25,710 nucleotides of DNA, taken from positions 1 through 25,710 of the IMG/VR virus record IMGVR_UViG_3300046777_000068; one strand, 5' to 3'. Under the pieces are notes generated by a model. It did not search any database and had not been told where the DNA came from. It worked only from the letters and a program-made list of their open reading frames with translations. The position numbers and the translations under genes were made by a program. Shown piece by piece: positions 8,284-17,213 of this stretch. This stretch comes from a virus. Within the stretch, counting starts at the first letter, position 1. Each line of letters begins with the position of its first letter.

Positions 8284-11200
8284 TTACTTGCCAAGCTCAC
8301 GCTTGATGGACTCGGCAAGCTTTCTCCAACCCTGGTAAGGAGCCATGGAACGGCTACCTCGGGGGGCTGGTTTGAAGAAGTCAATGCTGGTGATGCTGTC
8401 CGCTCCGCGAACATTACCGGCACTTCCTTGTTGGCCAATGATCTGGCCCTTACGCACGGTCTGTCCAATCTGAACCGGACCAGGCGCATTCTGGTGAGAG
8501 TAGAGGACATCCACCCGTTCACCAGAGATTGGGCTAATAGACTCTACTACGGTGTAGTACCCGTATCCAGAGTCAAAGCCTTTGTCCTTGACAACCCCGT
8601 CAATCACAGCGGGGAACTGCTTGTCTTCAAAGTAGATGTCGAGTCCAGGCTGGTCACGAGGACCACCACGCTCAAGAGTTACCGAGTAGACCTTAGGCCT
8701 AAAGGATGCCAGAGAGGTTTGCCGCTTGGATTCGGCCCGCTGTTGACGAGCCTGCCGGAGCATGGTATCTAGCTGTTGGTCCGACACATTCCTGAGAGCA
8801 CTCCATTCAGTACGAATGTCGTTGCGAGCAGCAGCAATGTTTGTGCTTCGACCTTGAACAAAGTCGTTCAAGCCACCACGCCACGGAAGGGCTTCCTCGT
8901 AGATCATCCCATAAGCAAGTCGCTGTTGGGTTTCCTTATTAAAGACAGCGTTTGGGTTGATGCCAAGGCGCTGAGCCACTGCCATCATTGTGTCAGGGTT
9001 GAACTGGTAGGCACCAAAGTGACGGTAGCCTGCGTTGCGCTGCTGCATCACTTGGGCAAGGGTCATTTTGGACAGACCAGGAAGACCACCTGGGGTGTCT
9101 CCAGCTCCGCCTCGGTTGACCGCATCGTAGTTCCCTCCACTGCTTTCCCCATCAAGGATGGATTGCATCAGAGGGGTGATCACTTTACCAGCATCAGCCC
9201 CAATGTTGAGCTGCTGGAGATTGGCACGCTGTTCGGAAACACGCTCAATCTCACGCTCTCTAGCCCGCCGATAATCAGGGGCAAGCCAGATATTATTGAA
9301 AAGCTCAGCGGCTTGTGGATCCTTGTCCAGAAGAGCCTTTCGAGTTTGTTCTTTGTTCTTGTTGGGTTTCCACTCAAATCCTGCCAGGGCTGCTTGGCTC
9401 CTGATGAATTGGTCAACCGTCTGGCCAGCCTGCTTAGCTGCTCCTACCAGAAGGGTGTTTTTTGTGTGGTCGACCCCCTGATCTTCCATGGACTGGAGAT
9501 CATCAAAGTACTCAAGAGGAACCACCTGGGTGTTAGGAGAATACCTACCAGCCATTTGACGGTCAAGACGATCAGCCGTGGCTTTGATCTTCTTGGCATC
9601 CAGAGTCGGGGGAATCCAGTCCTCAAGGGAAATCTTGGCTCCAGGAGTAGGAGTCAGGAACTCTGGATTGACAGGCTGACCCTGTGTGTTGATCTGAACA
9701 GGGCTGCCCTTTGTGGCAAACTGCTGGATGCTTTGAGCAGCAATCTCACGAGCAAGCTCCGCCTGATCAGGGACCTTATCTCCACCTGCGTACTTGGCAA
9801 ACAGCTGCGTACTGACAAGGTTCAGGGATTGAAGAGTAAGAGCCTTCAAGATCAGAGGCTCCTTGCCAAGCTTGAACTTGGATCGGTTAGCCAGGTGGGC
9901 ATTGATGATGACCTCAGCCTCACCACGTGCCCGATCAAAGGTACGCTTCAGGTCCTCAGCCTGGGGAACCATGTTCTTCCAGGTCTCGGCTTCATCCTTA
10001 AGGAATGGGTACAGAGCCACCAGACCATCAAGTTCACCGCTTGTAATCTTCAGTGGATTGCCTTTTTGGAAGTTCTCACGCAGGCCATTGACAGTCGCGT
10101 TCACGTCTGCCGTCTGGAGCTTGGAGATCACCTCCGTTCCCATTCCACGCTGTTGAGCCTCTTTGATGGCTTGCTGACGCAGGCGCTCACCCTCAGCAAT
10201 AGTGGGGGCTGCCCCGATGGCGTTGATGGCCGTCTGGGCCCACTCGTTGTAGGAGGTTTGAAGGGTAGCAGCACGCTCAGCCGCAGCCTTGTCGATGCGC
10301 TCTTCCGCGTTCTTGTACTGATCTCGGAAGTAATCCTTGAGGGGAATGCCGTTGATGGAAAGGTTGCCAAGAGCTTGAAGGCCTTGACGGGTCTCTACAT
10401 CGTTCTGAAGAGCAAGGGCATACCGCTCATTCTTTTCTTGGTTGGTCAGCAGAGGGTCAGCCTCAAGCTGAGCAAACGCTTCCTGGGCAGTAGCTGGATC
10501 CTTAACGGCAGAAAACAGCTGACCAGCCTTGGCACGGAACATGTCCTTGGCAAGACCGATGGCAGCCTCATCCGCATCCTTTTGCCAATTTGTGGTGATC
10601 TGCTTCTGAGCCAGGAACATGTTGAACCCGCCGTGCTCTTGCACAAGCATTGGGTTCAGGTTGCTAAAGCCAGACTGCTCGATCCACTCAGTGGTTAAAA
10701 CCTCAACAGCCTTGCGAACCTGATCTCCTCGGATGTTACGGCTGAGAACAATTGACTCAGTTGTGCCATCAGGATTGGTGTACTGGATGGTACGACCGCT
10801 GCTCTTCTGGGAGTTGAGAAATGCCTCAAGTTCCGTGGGGGCAGACTGGGCCTGAGCAATGGCAGCACCCTCAGCTTCCCAACCTCTCAGGGCCGGAGAC
10901 GCTTTGATGATGGTGCTTGCCGACCCCTCGTTTCCAGGAATCTCAGCAGCAGCACGAGCCAGCTTACCATCAGCAGTGGCAGCTGTCTGAAGAACAGCAG
11001 TTTGTTGCTGGTGCTTAATCTGAGCCTCAGGCTTGATTCGGGTTTCCCCTCGAATGAACTTGGCGTAACCAGAGGCGATGTCACGCTTCCGTTTCTTCTG
11101 GGTGTAGTCGAGAAGGAACTTCCCAAGAGTATCAGAAAACCCAGCCAGGGCCTCCATCTCAGAAGCACTACGCTCCAGACGAGCCTGGTCAGCCCGCTGC

Positions 11201-11355
11201 TGCTGTTGAAGCTGTTGGTTGGCAAGCTGGGAGTCCTGCTCTACCTTGTTAAGAAAAGCGTTGTTTGGGTTGTAGGTTTCCTCAGGATTGAAACCAACGG
11301 CACGCTGCGGCCCCGTCAGTTCTACCTGGCTACCACGGGGTTCGTAGATTGCCAT
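8284..11355 (-). CDS. Internal virion protein C, T7 gp15-like, with lysozyme-like and degenerate M23-like domains
   Basis: This is a core protein ejected with the DNA; at 1023 aa it is longer than T7 gp15 (747). Residues ~1-700 are mostly helical and Gln/Ala-rich, as in gp15. Residues ~725-860 look like a lysozyme/transglycosylase domain: ILDGESSGGNYDAVNRG with probable catalytic E737, then HFGAYQFNPDTM. Residues ~885-1000 resemble an M23 lysostaphin-type fold (GLDIYF, DGVVKDKGF, YSHQNAPGPVQIGQTVRKGQ, IIGQQGSAG). The zinc ligands are broken there: Q902 for the first His, D906 kept, and the HxH motif replaced by S-I-D (990-992). The M23-like part is therefore probably non-catalytic. In T7 the transglycosylase is in gp16. 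An AAGGA-like sequence precedes the ATG at 11355, which is rare in this window. Confidence 0.9.
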   Translation of the reverse strand: MAIYEPRGSQVELTGPQRAVGFNPEETYNPNNAFLNKVEQDSQLANQQLQQQQRADQARLERSASEMEALAGFSDTLGKFLLDYTQKKRKRDIASGYAKFIRGETRIKPEAQIKHQQQTAVLQTAATADGKLARAAAEIPGNEGSASTIIKASPALRGWEAEGAAIAQAQSAPTELEAFLNSQKSSGRTIQYTNPDGTTESIVLSRNIRGDQVRKAVEVLTTEWIEQSGFSNLNPMLVQEHGGFNMFLAQKQITTNWQKDADEAAIGLAKDMFRAKAGQLFSAVKDPATAQEAFAQLEADPLLTNQEKNERYALALQNDVETRQGLQALGNLSINGIPLKDYFRDQYKNAEERIDKAAAERAATLQTSYNEWAQTAINAIGAAPTIAEGERLRQQAIKEAQQRGMGTEVISKLQTADVNATVNGLRENFQKGNPLKITSGELDGLVALYPFLKDEAETWKNMVPQAEDLKRTFDRARGEAEVIINAHLANRSKFKLGKEPLILKALTLQSLNLVSTQLFAKYAGGDKVPDQAELAREIAAQSIQQFATKGSPVQINTQGQPVNPEFLTPTPGAKISLEDWIPPTLDAKKIKATADRLDRQMAGRYSPNTQVVPLEYFDDLQSMEDQGVDHTKNTLLVGAAKQAGQTVDQFIRSQAALAGFEWKPNKNKEQTRKALLDKDPQAAELFNNIWLAPDYRRAREREIERVSEQRANLQQLNIGADAGKVITPLMQSILDGESSGGNYDAVNRGGAGDTPGGLPGLSKMTLAQVMQQRNAGYRHFGAYQFNPDTMMAVAQRLGINPNAVFNKETQQRLAYGMIYEEALPWRGGLNDFVQGRSTNIAAARNDIRTEWSALRNVSDQQLDTMLRQARQQRAESKRQTSLASFRPKVYSVTLERGGPRDQPGLDIYFEDKQFPAVIDGVVKDKGFDSGYGYYTVVESISPISGERVDVLYSHQNAPGPVQIGQTVRKGQIIGQQGSAGNVRGADSITSIDFFKPAPRGSRSMAPYQGWRKLAESIKRELGK

Positions 11356-11360
11356 TTAAT

Positions 11361-12041
11361 TCAAGATCCTTTTTGTTTGCCAGATTGTGCCGGCTTCAAA
11401 CTAGAATAGGTAGACGCTGCTTGGAGACCTGCCCCAGCCAGACCAGTAAGCAGGCCGATAGAGCTGGGCCCGCGCTCCATTTCAGGAACAGCAGGAGTCG
11501 ACGTTGGCTTCATCTGTCGTTGAGACGCTGCCAGGGTGTTAGCAGACTTATTTTCCTGGAAGATACTCTGTGTACCAAGGAAGTAGTCCTCGTTGGCATA
11601 GGCCAGGTTCTGACCAAGCATTGCCAGGTCTCTCCCATACTCACGCTCGGCATCAGCCATCAGAAGGCCGATGGATTGACCAGTGCGTCCAGAAGCCAAA
11701 ACAGTACCCTGTCGTTGCATGGACTGGATCATGAGCTTCTGAGCGTCCTCAGCGGCCTTGCGCTGCTCAGCGCGAAGTTTGTTCTGCTCAGAGGTATAGG
11801 CGCGGTTTGCCGCCTCAGCATTCATCTGGATCTGCTCTTGGTAGACCCGTTGGGATTCCTGATAGGTCAGCATCTGAGCGTTGTACTGATTCATCTGAAT
11901 CCCGTAAGCCTGGAGAGCCTGACGGTTTGCAGCAATGGCCGCCTGTTCTTGTTGTGAGTAGCTGGAAATCGTTTGGATAGCTCCGCTAACGCCTGTACCG
12001 ATGGCGGTTACGATGGCGAGCGTTCCAGGGTCTAGACACAT
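11361..12041 (-). CDS. Internal virion protein B, T7 gp14-like
   Basis: This 226-aa protein matches T7 gp14 (196 aa), an ejected core protein that forms part of the channel in the outer membrane. The N-terminus (LAIVTAIGTGVSGAIQTISS) is hydrophobic and glycine-rich. Long Gln/Ala/Glu-rich helices at residues ~30-110 should form coiled coils, and IGLLMADAEREYGRDLAMLGQ is a typical mid-protein stretch. The C-terminus (IGLLTGLAGAGLQAASTYSS) is again hydrophobic, suggesting membrane insertion on ejection. The start ATG at 12041 lies within the end of the gp13-like gene. The stop is 5 bp before the gp15-like start. Confidence 0.88.
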   Translation of the reverse strand: MCLDPGTLAIVTAIGTGVSGAIQTISSYSQQEQAAIAANRQALQAYGIQMNQYNAQMLTYQESQRVYQEQIQMNAEAANRAYTSEQNKLRAEQRKAAEDAQKLMIQSMQRQGTVLASGRTGQSIGLLMADAEREYGRDLAMLGQNLAYANEDYFLGTQSIFQENKSANTLAASQRQMKPTSTPAVPEMERGPSSIGLLTGLAGAGLQAASTYSSLKPAQSGKQKGS

Positions 12042-12499
12042 GGCATTAGTTTGGCAAACTCAACATAGGTAAGGTTTGACGGACCCACAGTGGTGTAGGC
12101 AAGTCGTTTGAACCCAAGCATATGCAACAGCTTCATGTGCATAGTGTTTCTTGGATCTGCAATGTTATGGAGCATCTCGTACTCAGTCTGTTGACCAAGC
12201 CATTTGCGAGCTTCCTTGAAGAATAGATGTGGGATGTGGCGAACCTCAGGTGTGGTCAGCATCCAAACGGCTCCGCTATGGGCATCTGTTCTGGATACCC
12301 CAGCAACACCACAAATCATTGCAGTATGTGGATTGTAGAACGTGATGGGGTTGTCTGACCCAAGCACAGAATGGACGACGGCATGAGTGGGGTCCAGACC
12401 AAGACCCTCAATCTCACGCCGATCATCCTCTTGCAGGTTCTCGGCCACGTAAAGCGCATCGAGCCTCGTGGCCCTATGGAACAGCTGCTTACATTTCAT
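12032..12499 (-). CDS. Internal virion protein A, T7 gp13-like (GNAT-type fold)
   Basis: This 155-aa protein sits where T7 has gene 13, a minor internal virion protein needed for assembly. The sequence reads like a GNAT acetyltransferase fold: a central strand pair (ICGVAGVSR), a LTTPEVRHIPHLFFKEARKW helix, and a C-terminal NIADPRNTMHMKLLHMLGF like the usual N-x-x-x-x-x-L-x-x-x-GF end of GNAT proteins. The acetyl-CoA pyrophosphate loop (Q/R-x-x-G-x-G/A) is not visible, so catalysis is doubtful and a structural role is more likely. The start overlaps the gp12-like stop by 4 bp; the end overlaps the gp14-like gene by 10 bp. Confidence 0.85.
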   Translation of the reverse strand: MKCKQLFHRATRLDALYVAENLQEDDRREIEGLGLDPTHAVVHSVLGSDNPITFYNPHTAMICGVAGVSRTDAHSGAVWMLTTPEVRHIPHLFFKEARKWLGQQTEYEMLHNIADPRNTMHMKLLHMLGFKRLAYTTVGPSNLTYVEFAKLMPCV

Positions 12500-15441
12500 A
12501 CGGACTTGACGCCGCGATTGTTGTAGGTACCCTCCCAGGTCAGAGAAGTGATGGAGGTGGGAAACGGGGAGTCAGCAATCAAGGACACCTCAACCTGGGT
12601 ACCCTTGGCCATGACCGGCACCTTGTTCTGGGCGTTCCTCAGCATAGGAACGGTGTTGGTCGGATAGAGGTTACCGATGATCTGGGGAAGGCTGACAGTG
12701 TAAGGATCACGCCCATCGGCTTTAACGGTCACAGTGTAAGGACCGGAGTTGTAACTGTCGATGGACATGCGGTTGACCATAGGCACGTTCAATGTATCCT
12801 TCTTGCCCTCACCACCAATCACGTAGAACGCAGGCAGGGTGGCAGAAGCAACATACTTGTACCCAAGGGCAAACCTAGAAGCGGTCTGGTCTCCGTCAAC
12901 CTCAACAAAGTACCGCTGACCAACTGGCTGGGTGAGGTCGGTCTGAATGCTAAGCTCCTGAACTGTGCCAGGGCTGAGTGGATCAAGACTTACCAGAACC
13001 GGTTGGAGGATGCTGTCGTTGAACCCATCCTTAAAGCAGATGTGGGTGGTATCAGTGCCAGCAAAGTAGACCTTGGTGGGGTTGTAGTCCAGCAGATCGA
13101 GGCGCAGGTCCACGTATGCACCATCAAAGAACACAGCACCTGCAGCCGTCTCGGTCAGCAGCTCCACATGACTCAGCACGTAGTTGCTGTTTTGCTTGGT
13201 GACAACAAAGAGACGGTCGTGGTCAAACTCAATCATCTCCACAGGACCACTGACCACCCACTTAAACCAGGAGGCCATGCGACGCTCATTTCCGTCATTG
13301 AAGAATCGGAATAAGTAGATGGCATCTGGCTCTCGGTAGGTGACCATGGCAAAGGTAGTGGCTGAGCTACTGACCTTTAGCTCCTTGACATCAGCAGGGA
13401 TGTAAGAGGGAATGATCCGAGTCAGCTCAACAACAGCAGGCTTAGACCCGACAGAATCCCCTACAAGCATCTCAAAGACCTGAGTGGACGAATCGCTTTC
13501 CTCAAGGAACACGATACTCGGGCCAGTGTCAACAGGGGCAATGCGGGGGCTTTGGTTGTAGTTGGATACGCTGTTGATCTCAGCGGTTGCTGCCGAGAAT
13601 GCCTCAGTGGTGGTCTCAAGGATGTACTGAGTGTTGTCAGCAAACATCACCAAACCTCGGGTGGTCTGGATCGAATGCCGCAGCTCCAAGGGCTTCAGGC
13701 TGCCACAGGACAAGTCGATCGGGTCACTGGCAACGATGGTGAGAACCGTAGAAGCAAAGAAATTGAAGTAGTCTCCAGCCTGAGAAGAAATGACATTCTC
13801 ACGGGACATGAAGATCAAACGGTTCTTGAAGAACGCAATGCCGTGGATCGGGTTTCCGACAAACGAGGGCATCGGGTTGGTATCGTTGTCACCTACCTCA
13901 CGCGGCTTCCAGAACTGCTTGGCAATGGAATCCACATTGAGAGTCACCGAAGCAACAGTATCGACTCGGAACGTATCACCGCTCATGCTGGTGACAGTAT
14001 CCAGTGCCGTGTAGTTTCTTCCTGCTCGGCTGATCTCAACCCCATCAATGACACCAGGGGTTACGGTAGTGATCCGAAGACCAGCTTCTTGCCTGAGCGT
14101 GATGTTGGGGTCTCCAGAGGCAACCGTGTTGTAGGAACCAAGGACTGAGTACCCGTTGTTGCCGATCTCAAAGCTAGAGTCTGAGGTCGTGGTACGGAAA
14201 ATTTCTCCGTTCAGATACCAGTTGTAAGTCTGGCTGCCATTTACATAGACGATTCGCTCAACATAGGAAGACGGACCTGGGGCCCAGGTATAGTCGGTGT
14301 TGGTGACATCAGTCCTAGTTGCTGTGACACGGAGACGTAGGTTAAGACCAGTACCCCCATATACTGGAAAGCTCTGTCCAACAGCATACCGACCGTTGCC
14401 GCTGGTTAGGATCGACACCGACTGAGGCACACCACTCACAGTAGCTGTGGAAGGCGTAGCTGTGGCGGAAGCTTGGTCAAGCTTACGGAAGGTAAAGGTG
14501 CCATTGGCCTCACGGATGATCACGTGAGGAAGAGTGGCCGCATCCACATTCAACACAACCCCACCAGCAATGGTCTCTACCCAAGAGCCAGAGCCCTGGG
14601 CACCGCCGTTGCTGGTTTCAAACACAACCCAGTAATCATCCCCATCTGAGTTTTCAGAAGCTTGGACCTTGATCTTGGCTCCGTTGATGAATTGGGTTGG
14701 AAGCTCAGAAACAACACTGACAACACCCTTGTAGGCCTGAATCGCAGTGCCAGTGGTACCACCCCTTGCTTCCAAGGAAAAGTCAGCATTGTTTGCCCTA
14801 CGGATATGGATGCTGTTACCTACTGCCGTAGCCACATAGGCTGGGTTTGCGTTGATCGAGCTGACCAGTGCGTTGAGAATAGTACCAACACTCAGCTGCG
14901 TGGTCGTGGTGTTGGGAGACGAGTAGCTGAAGGTAGTACCGTCAATGATGACAAAATAGTCAGTCGCGTAGGCTACTGTGTTAATGGAGACAAAGCCAAA
15001 CGGAGTGATCGTAGGGCTTGTCACGCCAGACTCTTCAGCGACCACCACCTTCCGGTTCAACACAAAGGTGTAGTCGTTGATCTGAAGCACAGTCAGATCA
15101 GCTGTGTCCGTGTGGGTGGCGTAGGCTGTGGCTCCAGCAGCAGGAGTGTTGACCGTCTGCTCGATGCCGCTGTCTGCATCCCAGATCCGAAGAACACCAG
15201 CCTTGGAAAACTCGATAATGTACTTCTCTTCTTCATCACGGAAGAGAGTAAACCATGTGCCGTTGCTGGTGGCATTGGTAAGACGCCTGATACCTCGAAG
15301 TCCAGGACGCTTGTCGAGACCAAAGGTAGGGTCAGGGTAGTAGTTGGTACATTCCCTGAGTTGGTTGTTCAGCTTAAGACTATCAGGCTGCTGAGAGACA
15401 CCCCCGATAAGACTAGGGATTTTTTGAAGGATGGCTGCCAT
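12496..15441 (-). CDS. Tail tubular protein B (nozzle), T7 gp12-like
   Basis: This is the tail nozzle protein, which forms the beta-propeller-like hexameric tip below gp11. Typical features are the N-terminus (IPSLIGGVSQQPDSLKLNNQ), the NYYPDPTFGLDKRPGLRGI segment, and ALRHSIQTTRGLVMFADNT-like wording in the middle (LELRHSIQTTRGLVMFADN). At 981 aa it is longer than T7 gp12 (794), with extra beta-rich sequence at about residues 160-520 (many Thr/Ser/Gly and GNGRYAVGQSF-type repeats), as seen in other cyanopodoviruses. It overlaps tail tube A by one base and the gp13-like gene by 4 bp. Confidence 0.95.
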   Translation of the reverse strand: MAAILQKIPSLIGGVSQQPDSLKLNNQLRECTNYYPDPTFGLDKRPGLRGIRRLTNATSNGTWFTLFRDEEEKYIIEFSKAGVLRIWDADSGIEQTVNTPAAGATAYATHTDTADLTVLQINDYTFVLNRKVVVAEESGVTSPTITPFGFVSINTVAYATDYFVIIDGTTFSYSSPNTTTTQLSVGTILNALVSSINANPAYVATAVGNSIHIRRANNADFSLEARGGTTGTAIQAYKGVVSVVSELPTQFINGAKIKVQASENSDGDDYWVVFETSNGGAQGSGSWVETIAGGVVLNVDAATLPHVIIREANGTFTFRKLDQASATATPSTATVSGVPQSVSILTSGNGRYAVGQSFPVYGGTGLNLRLRVTATRTDVTNTDYTWAPGPSSYVERIVYVNGSQTYNWYLNGEIFRTTTSDSSFEIGNNGYSVLGSYNTVASGDPNITLRQEAGLRITTVTPGVIDGVEISRAGRNYTALDTVTSMSGDTFRVDTVASVTLNVDSIAKQFWKPREVGDNDTNPMPSFVGNPIHGIAFFKNRLIFMSRENVISSQAGDYFNFFASTVLTIVASDPIDLSCGSLKPLELRHSIQTTRGLVMFADNTQYILETTTEAFSAATAEINSVSNYNQSPRIAPVDTGPSIVFLEESDSSTQVFEMLVGDSVGSKPAVVELTRIIPSYIPADVKELKVSSSATTFAMVTYREPDAIYLFRFFNDGNERRMASWFKWVVSGPVEMIEFDHDRLFVVTKQNSNYVLSHVELLTETAAGAVFFDGAYVDLRLDLLDYNPTKVYFAGTDTTHICFKDGFNDSILQPVLVSLDPLSPGTVQELSIQTDLTQPVGQRYFVEVDGDQTASRFALGYKYVASATLPAFYVIGGEGKKDTLNVPMVNRMSIDSYNSGPYTVTVKADGRDPYTVSLPQIIGNLYPTNTVPMLRNAQNKVPVMAKGTQVEVSLIADSPFPTSITSLTWEGTYNNRGVKSV

Positions 15442-16040
15442 TATCGTGCAATCGCTCGGAAGGGCGTATAAGACACGTAGAAGTTCTGACCATTCTCTTG
15501 GCCAAAGATATTCACCGCCGAGGTGTCCGTGTCATAAGCAATGCAGTTAGCCCTAAGCAGCGTTTCGTCTTGGGCGTTGAAGGTCACCATTTCTTGGGAA
15601 CCCAGGGCACGGCCAGCGAACACACGGGAGGCTCGTTGGGTGATGTAGTCCTTAAACACTTGAGGCAGGTCTTCAAAGTTGAAGAACCAAACCACGTCAC
15701 ACTTCACCGTGGCCCCAGCAGGGAAGGTAAAGGTGTGGTTGATTTTGTCGTAAAGCTTACCGTCACGCAGTACGGTCTGGTACTTCTGGACATTGGAAAT
15801 CTTGTTATCCGACAGCTGCAGCACGTTCTGTGGCACAGCGATGTCACCGTTCACATCAGCAGTAAGGGGGTAGTTCACTTCGGTGTTGAAGTGCCAGCCC
15901 TCACCCTGTACTTCACGGTTCACCGAGTCAAGGATCGACTCAGCAAGGGCGATTTCAGGATTTGCAATATCGAGAGACACCACAGGCGCCTGCCCGATAC
16001 CAGAAAGCATCTGATTGATTGCTTGGAGTTTAGTGGTCAT
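15441..16040 (-). CDS. Tail tubular protein A, T7 gp11-like
   Basis: This is the gatekeeper/adaptor protein that joins the portal to the tail nozzle. The 199-aa length matches T7 gp11 (196). The N-terminus (QAINQMLSGIGQAPVVSLD), the GEGWHFNTE segment at ~47-55, and LPQVFKDYITQRASRVFAGR at ~125-144 are hallmark stretches of the family. The start ATG at 16040 lies 18 bp after the terminator's T-run, so little leader remains for ribosome binding and I see no clear Shine-Dalgarno. The last base of the start codon of the next gene and this stop share 15441, so the two tube genes are coupled. Confidence 0.95.
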   Translation of the reverse strand: MTTKLQAINQMLSGIGQAPVVSLDIANPEIALAESILDSVNREVQGEGWHFNTEVNYPLTADVNGDIAVPQNVLQLSDNKISNVQKYQTVLRDGKLYDKINHTFTFPAGATVKCDVVWFFNFEDLPQVFKDYITQRASRVFAGRALGSQEMVTFNAQDETLLRANCIAYDTDTSAVNIFGQENGQNFYVSYTPFRAIAR

Positions 16041-16057
16041 TATGGACAGGCATAATT

Positions 16058-16094
16058 AAAGAAAAGGGGTAATCCCTTTAATAAGGACTACCCC
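16058..16094 (-). terminator. Intrinsic terminator after the capsid gene (T-phi equivalent)
   Basis: Minus-strand transcription leaving the capsid gene meets a hairpin of about 12 bp (16094-16066). The outer stem is GGGGTA/TACCCC, continued by TCCTT/AAGGGA pairs with two wobbles, and closed by a 5-nt loop. TTTTCTTT follows (16065-16058). It sits between the capsid and tail tube A genes, exactly where T7 has its T-phi terminator. It would limit read-through and so raise capsid mRNA over tail mRNA. Confidence 0.88.
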
Positions 16095-16110
16095 AGTTAA
16101 AGCCTTAAGG

Positions 16111-17112
16111 TCAGGCCACGTTGCGGAAGGCGCCAGCGCAGGAGACCCGCACAGGACCAGCACCATAGGCCAGACGGCCCACGATCACATCGCCCTGGTA
16201 GATCACCTTGGTGTCGGCACCGGTGGTTTGCACGGAGGGACCAATGGCCTCCACCACACCAGCAGCATCCCGATGGAAGATCAGGCCGCAGCTGTTGGTG
16301 AAGTCAGCAGCCACACCGTAGTTGTTGTTTTCGCCAGTCACAGCAGCCGCATCAATGGCGGTACCGGCAGGAGAGCCGTACTTGCCAAGGAAGGGGATGT
16401 TGTTGGACTTGTAGATCTTGATGCCGGCGATCTCGTAGAGACCCTCACCGCTGTTCAGCGAGCCCTGGCTGTTGCCATACTCACGGTTCAGGATGTTGGT
16501 GTCCACCTGGCTGATCAGGGCGTAGTACTGACGCGGGGACAGCACAGCCACACGACCCTCCTTAGGAGCGGCAATCTCGTCAAGACGAGCAGCAGCTTCA
16601 AAGAAACCGTCGACCAGAGCCTGGGCATCATATTCTTTGCCCACACCCAGGTTCACGCGGAAGCCACCGGGCTCACCGGTCACAGCAGCAGACAGGCCGG
16701 AGGCACGATCCAGCACGCGGAAGATGCGGCGGTCGTAGAACTCAGCCAGGCTTTGACCGATCTGACGGGCGATGGGGCCGCGGATGTCGTACTGAGCGAG
16801 AGTCTCGTTCAGGTCATACACGAACGCCGACGCCACCAGCAGGTCGTCCATGGCGATGGTGGTTTCCGCCACCGGGGGGTTGCCGCTACCAAGAATAGCG
16901 GTGCCGGGGGTGTGGAAGCCAGCTTGAATACGGCCGGTGTGGATGAACTGAGCTTCCTTGCCATTACGCAGGGTGCGGTTCATCACCAGGCCTTTGGCGA
17001 TGGTTGCGTTACGGAAGGCCTCGTAGACCTCGCCCGTGAACAGCTTCAGGAACAGAGCCTTAGTATCACCGGCCTTATTAACTTGGCCGAGTTGAGTAAG
17101 AGTTGCAGTCAC
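16111..17112 (-). CDS. Major capsid protein, T7 gp10-like
   Basis: This is the major capsid protein (HK97-type fold expected from the family), 333 aa against 345 for T7 gp10A. The N-terminal wording (GDTKALFLKLFTGEVYEAF) and the following GKEAQFIHTGR stretch are characteristic of cyanopodovirus capsid proteins. So is the C-terminal half (VLSPRQYYALISQVDTN, IYKSNNIPFLG). The start is a GTG at 17112; the next in-frame ATG is ~44 residues in and would remove the conserved N-terminus. No Shine-Dalgarno sequence precedes the GTG, only a pyrimidine-rich run and TTTTTTCAAA, which is unusual for the most abundant virion protein. There is no sign of a T7-style 10B frameshift extension. A strong terminator follows 17 bp after the stop. 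Confidence 0.96.
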   Translation of the reverse strand: MTATLTQLGQVNKAGDTKALFLKLFTGEVYEAFRNATIAKGLVMNRTLRNGKEAQFIHTGRIQAGFHTPGTAILGSGNPPVAETTIAMDDLLVASAFVYDLNETLAQYDIRGPIARQIGQSLAEFYDRRIFRVLDRASGLSAAVTGEPGGFRVNLGVGKEYDAQALVDGFFEAAARLDEIAAPKEGRVAVLSPRQYYALISQVDTNILNREYGNSQGSLNSGEGLYEIAGIKIYKSNNIPFLGKYGSPAGTAIDAAAVTGENNNYGVAADFTNSCGLIFHRDAAGVVEAIGPSVQTTGADTKVIYQGDVIVGRLAYGAGPVRVSCAGAFRNVA

Positions 17113-17194
17113 TTTGAAAAAAGGGAAAGAAGAATGTTTGCTTGTTTCCCAAGTACTTGGTTTTTATCCGGATTCGAAGTATTCAGTTTTTGGG

Positions 17195-17213
17195 CAATAC
17201 GTCCGTAGTATTG
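17195..17213 (-). promoter_or_regulatory. Competing hairpin in the capsid leader
   Basis: A perfect 6-bp stem CAATAC/GTATTG with a 7-nt loop. It uses bases 17208-17213, which also belong to the larger hairpin at 17208-17238, so the two cannot form together. Whether this acts as a switch is inference. Confidence 0.45.

Noticed and set aside
6487-8772. 761-aa open frame on the plus strand
   Set aside because: It is antisense to the gp16-like and gp15-like genes and continues through their intergenic gap. Long antisense frames are expected from the codon bias of these genes.
8776-10698. 640-aa open frame on the plus strand
   Set aside because: It is antisense to the gp15-like gene, with no recognisable domain and a shadow-like composition.
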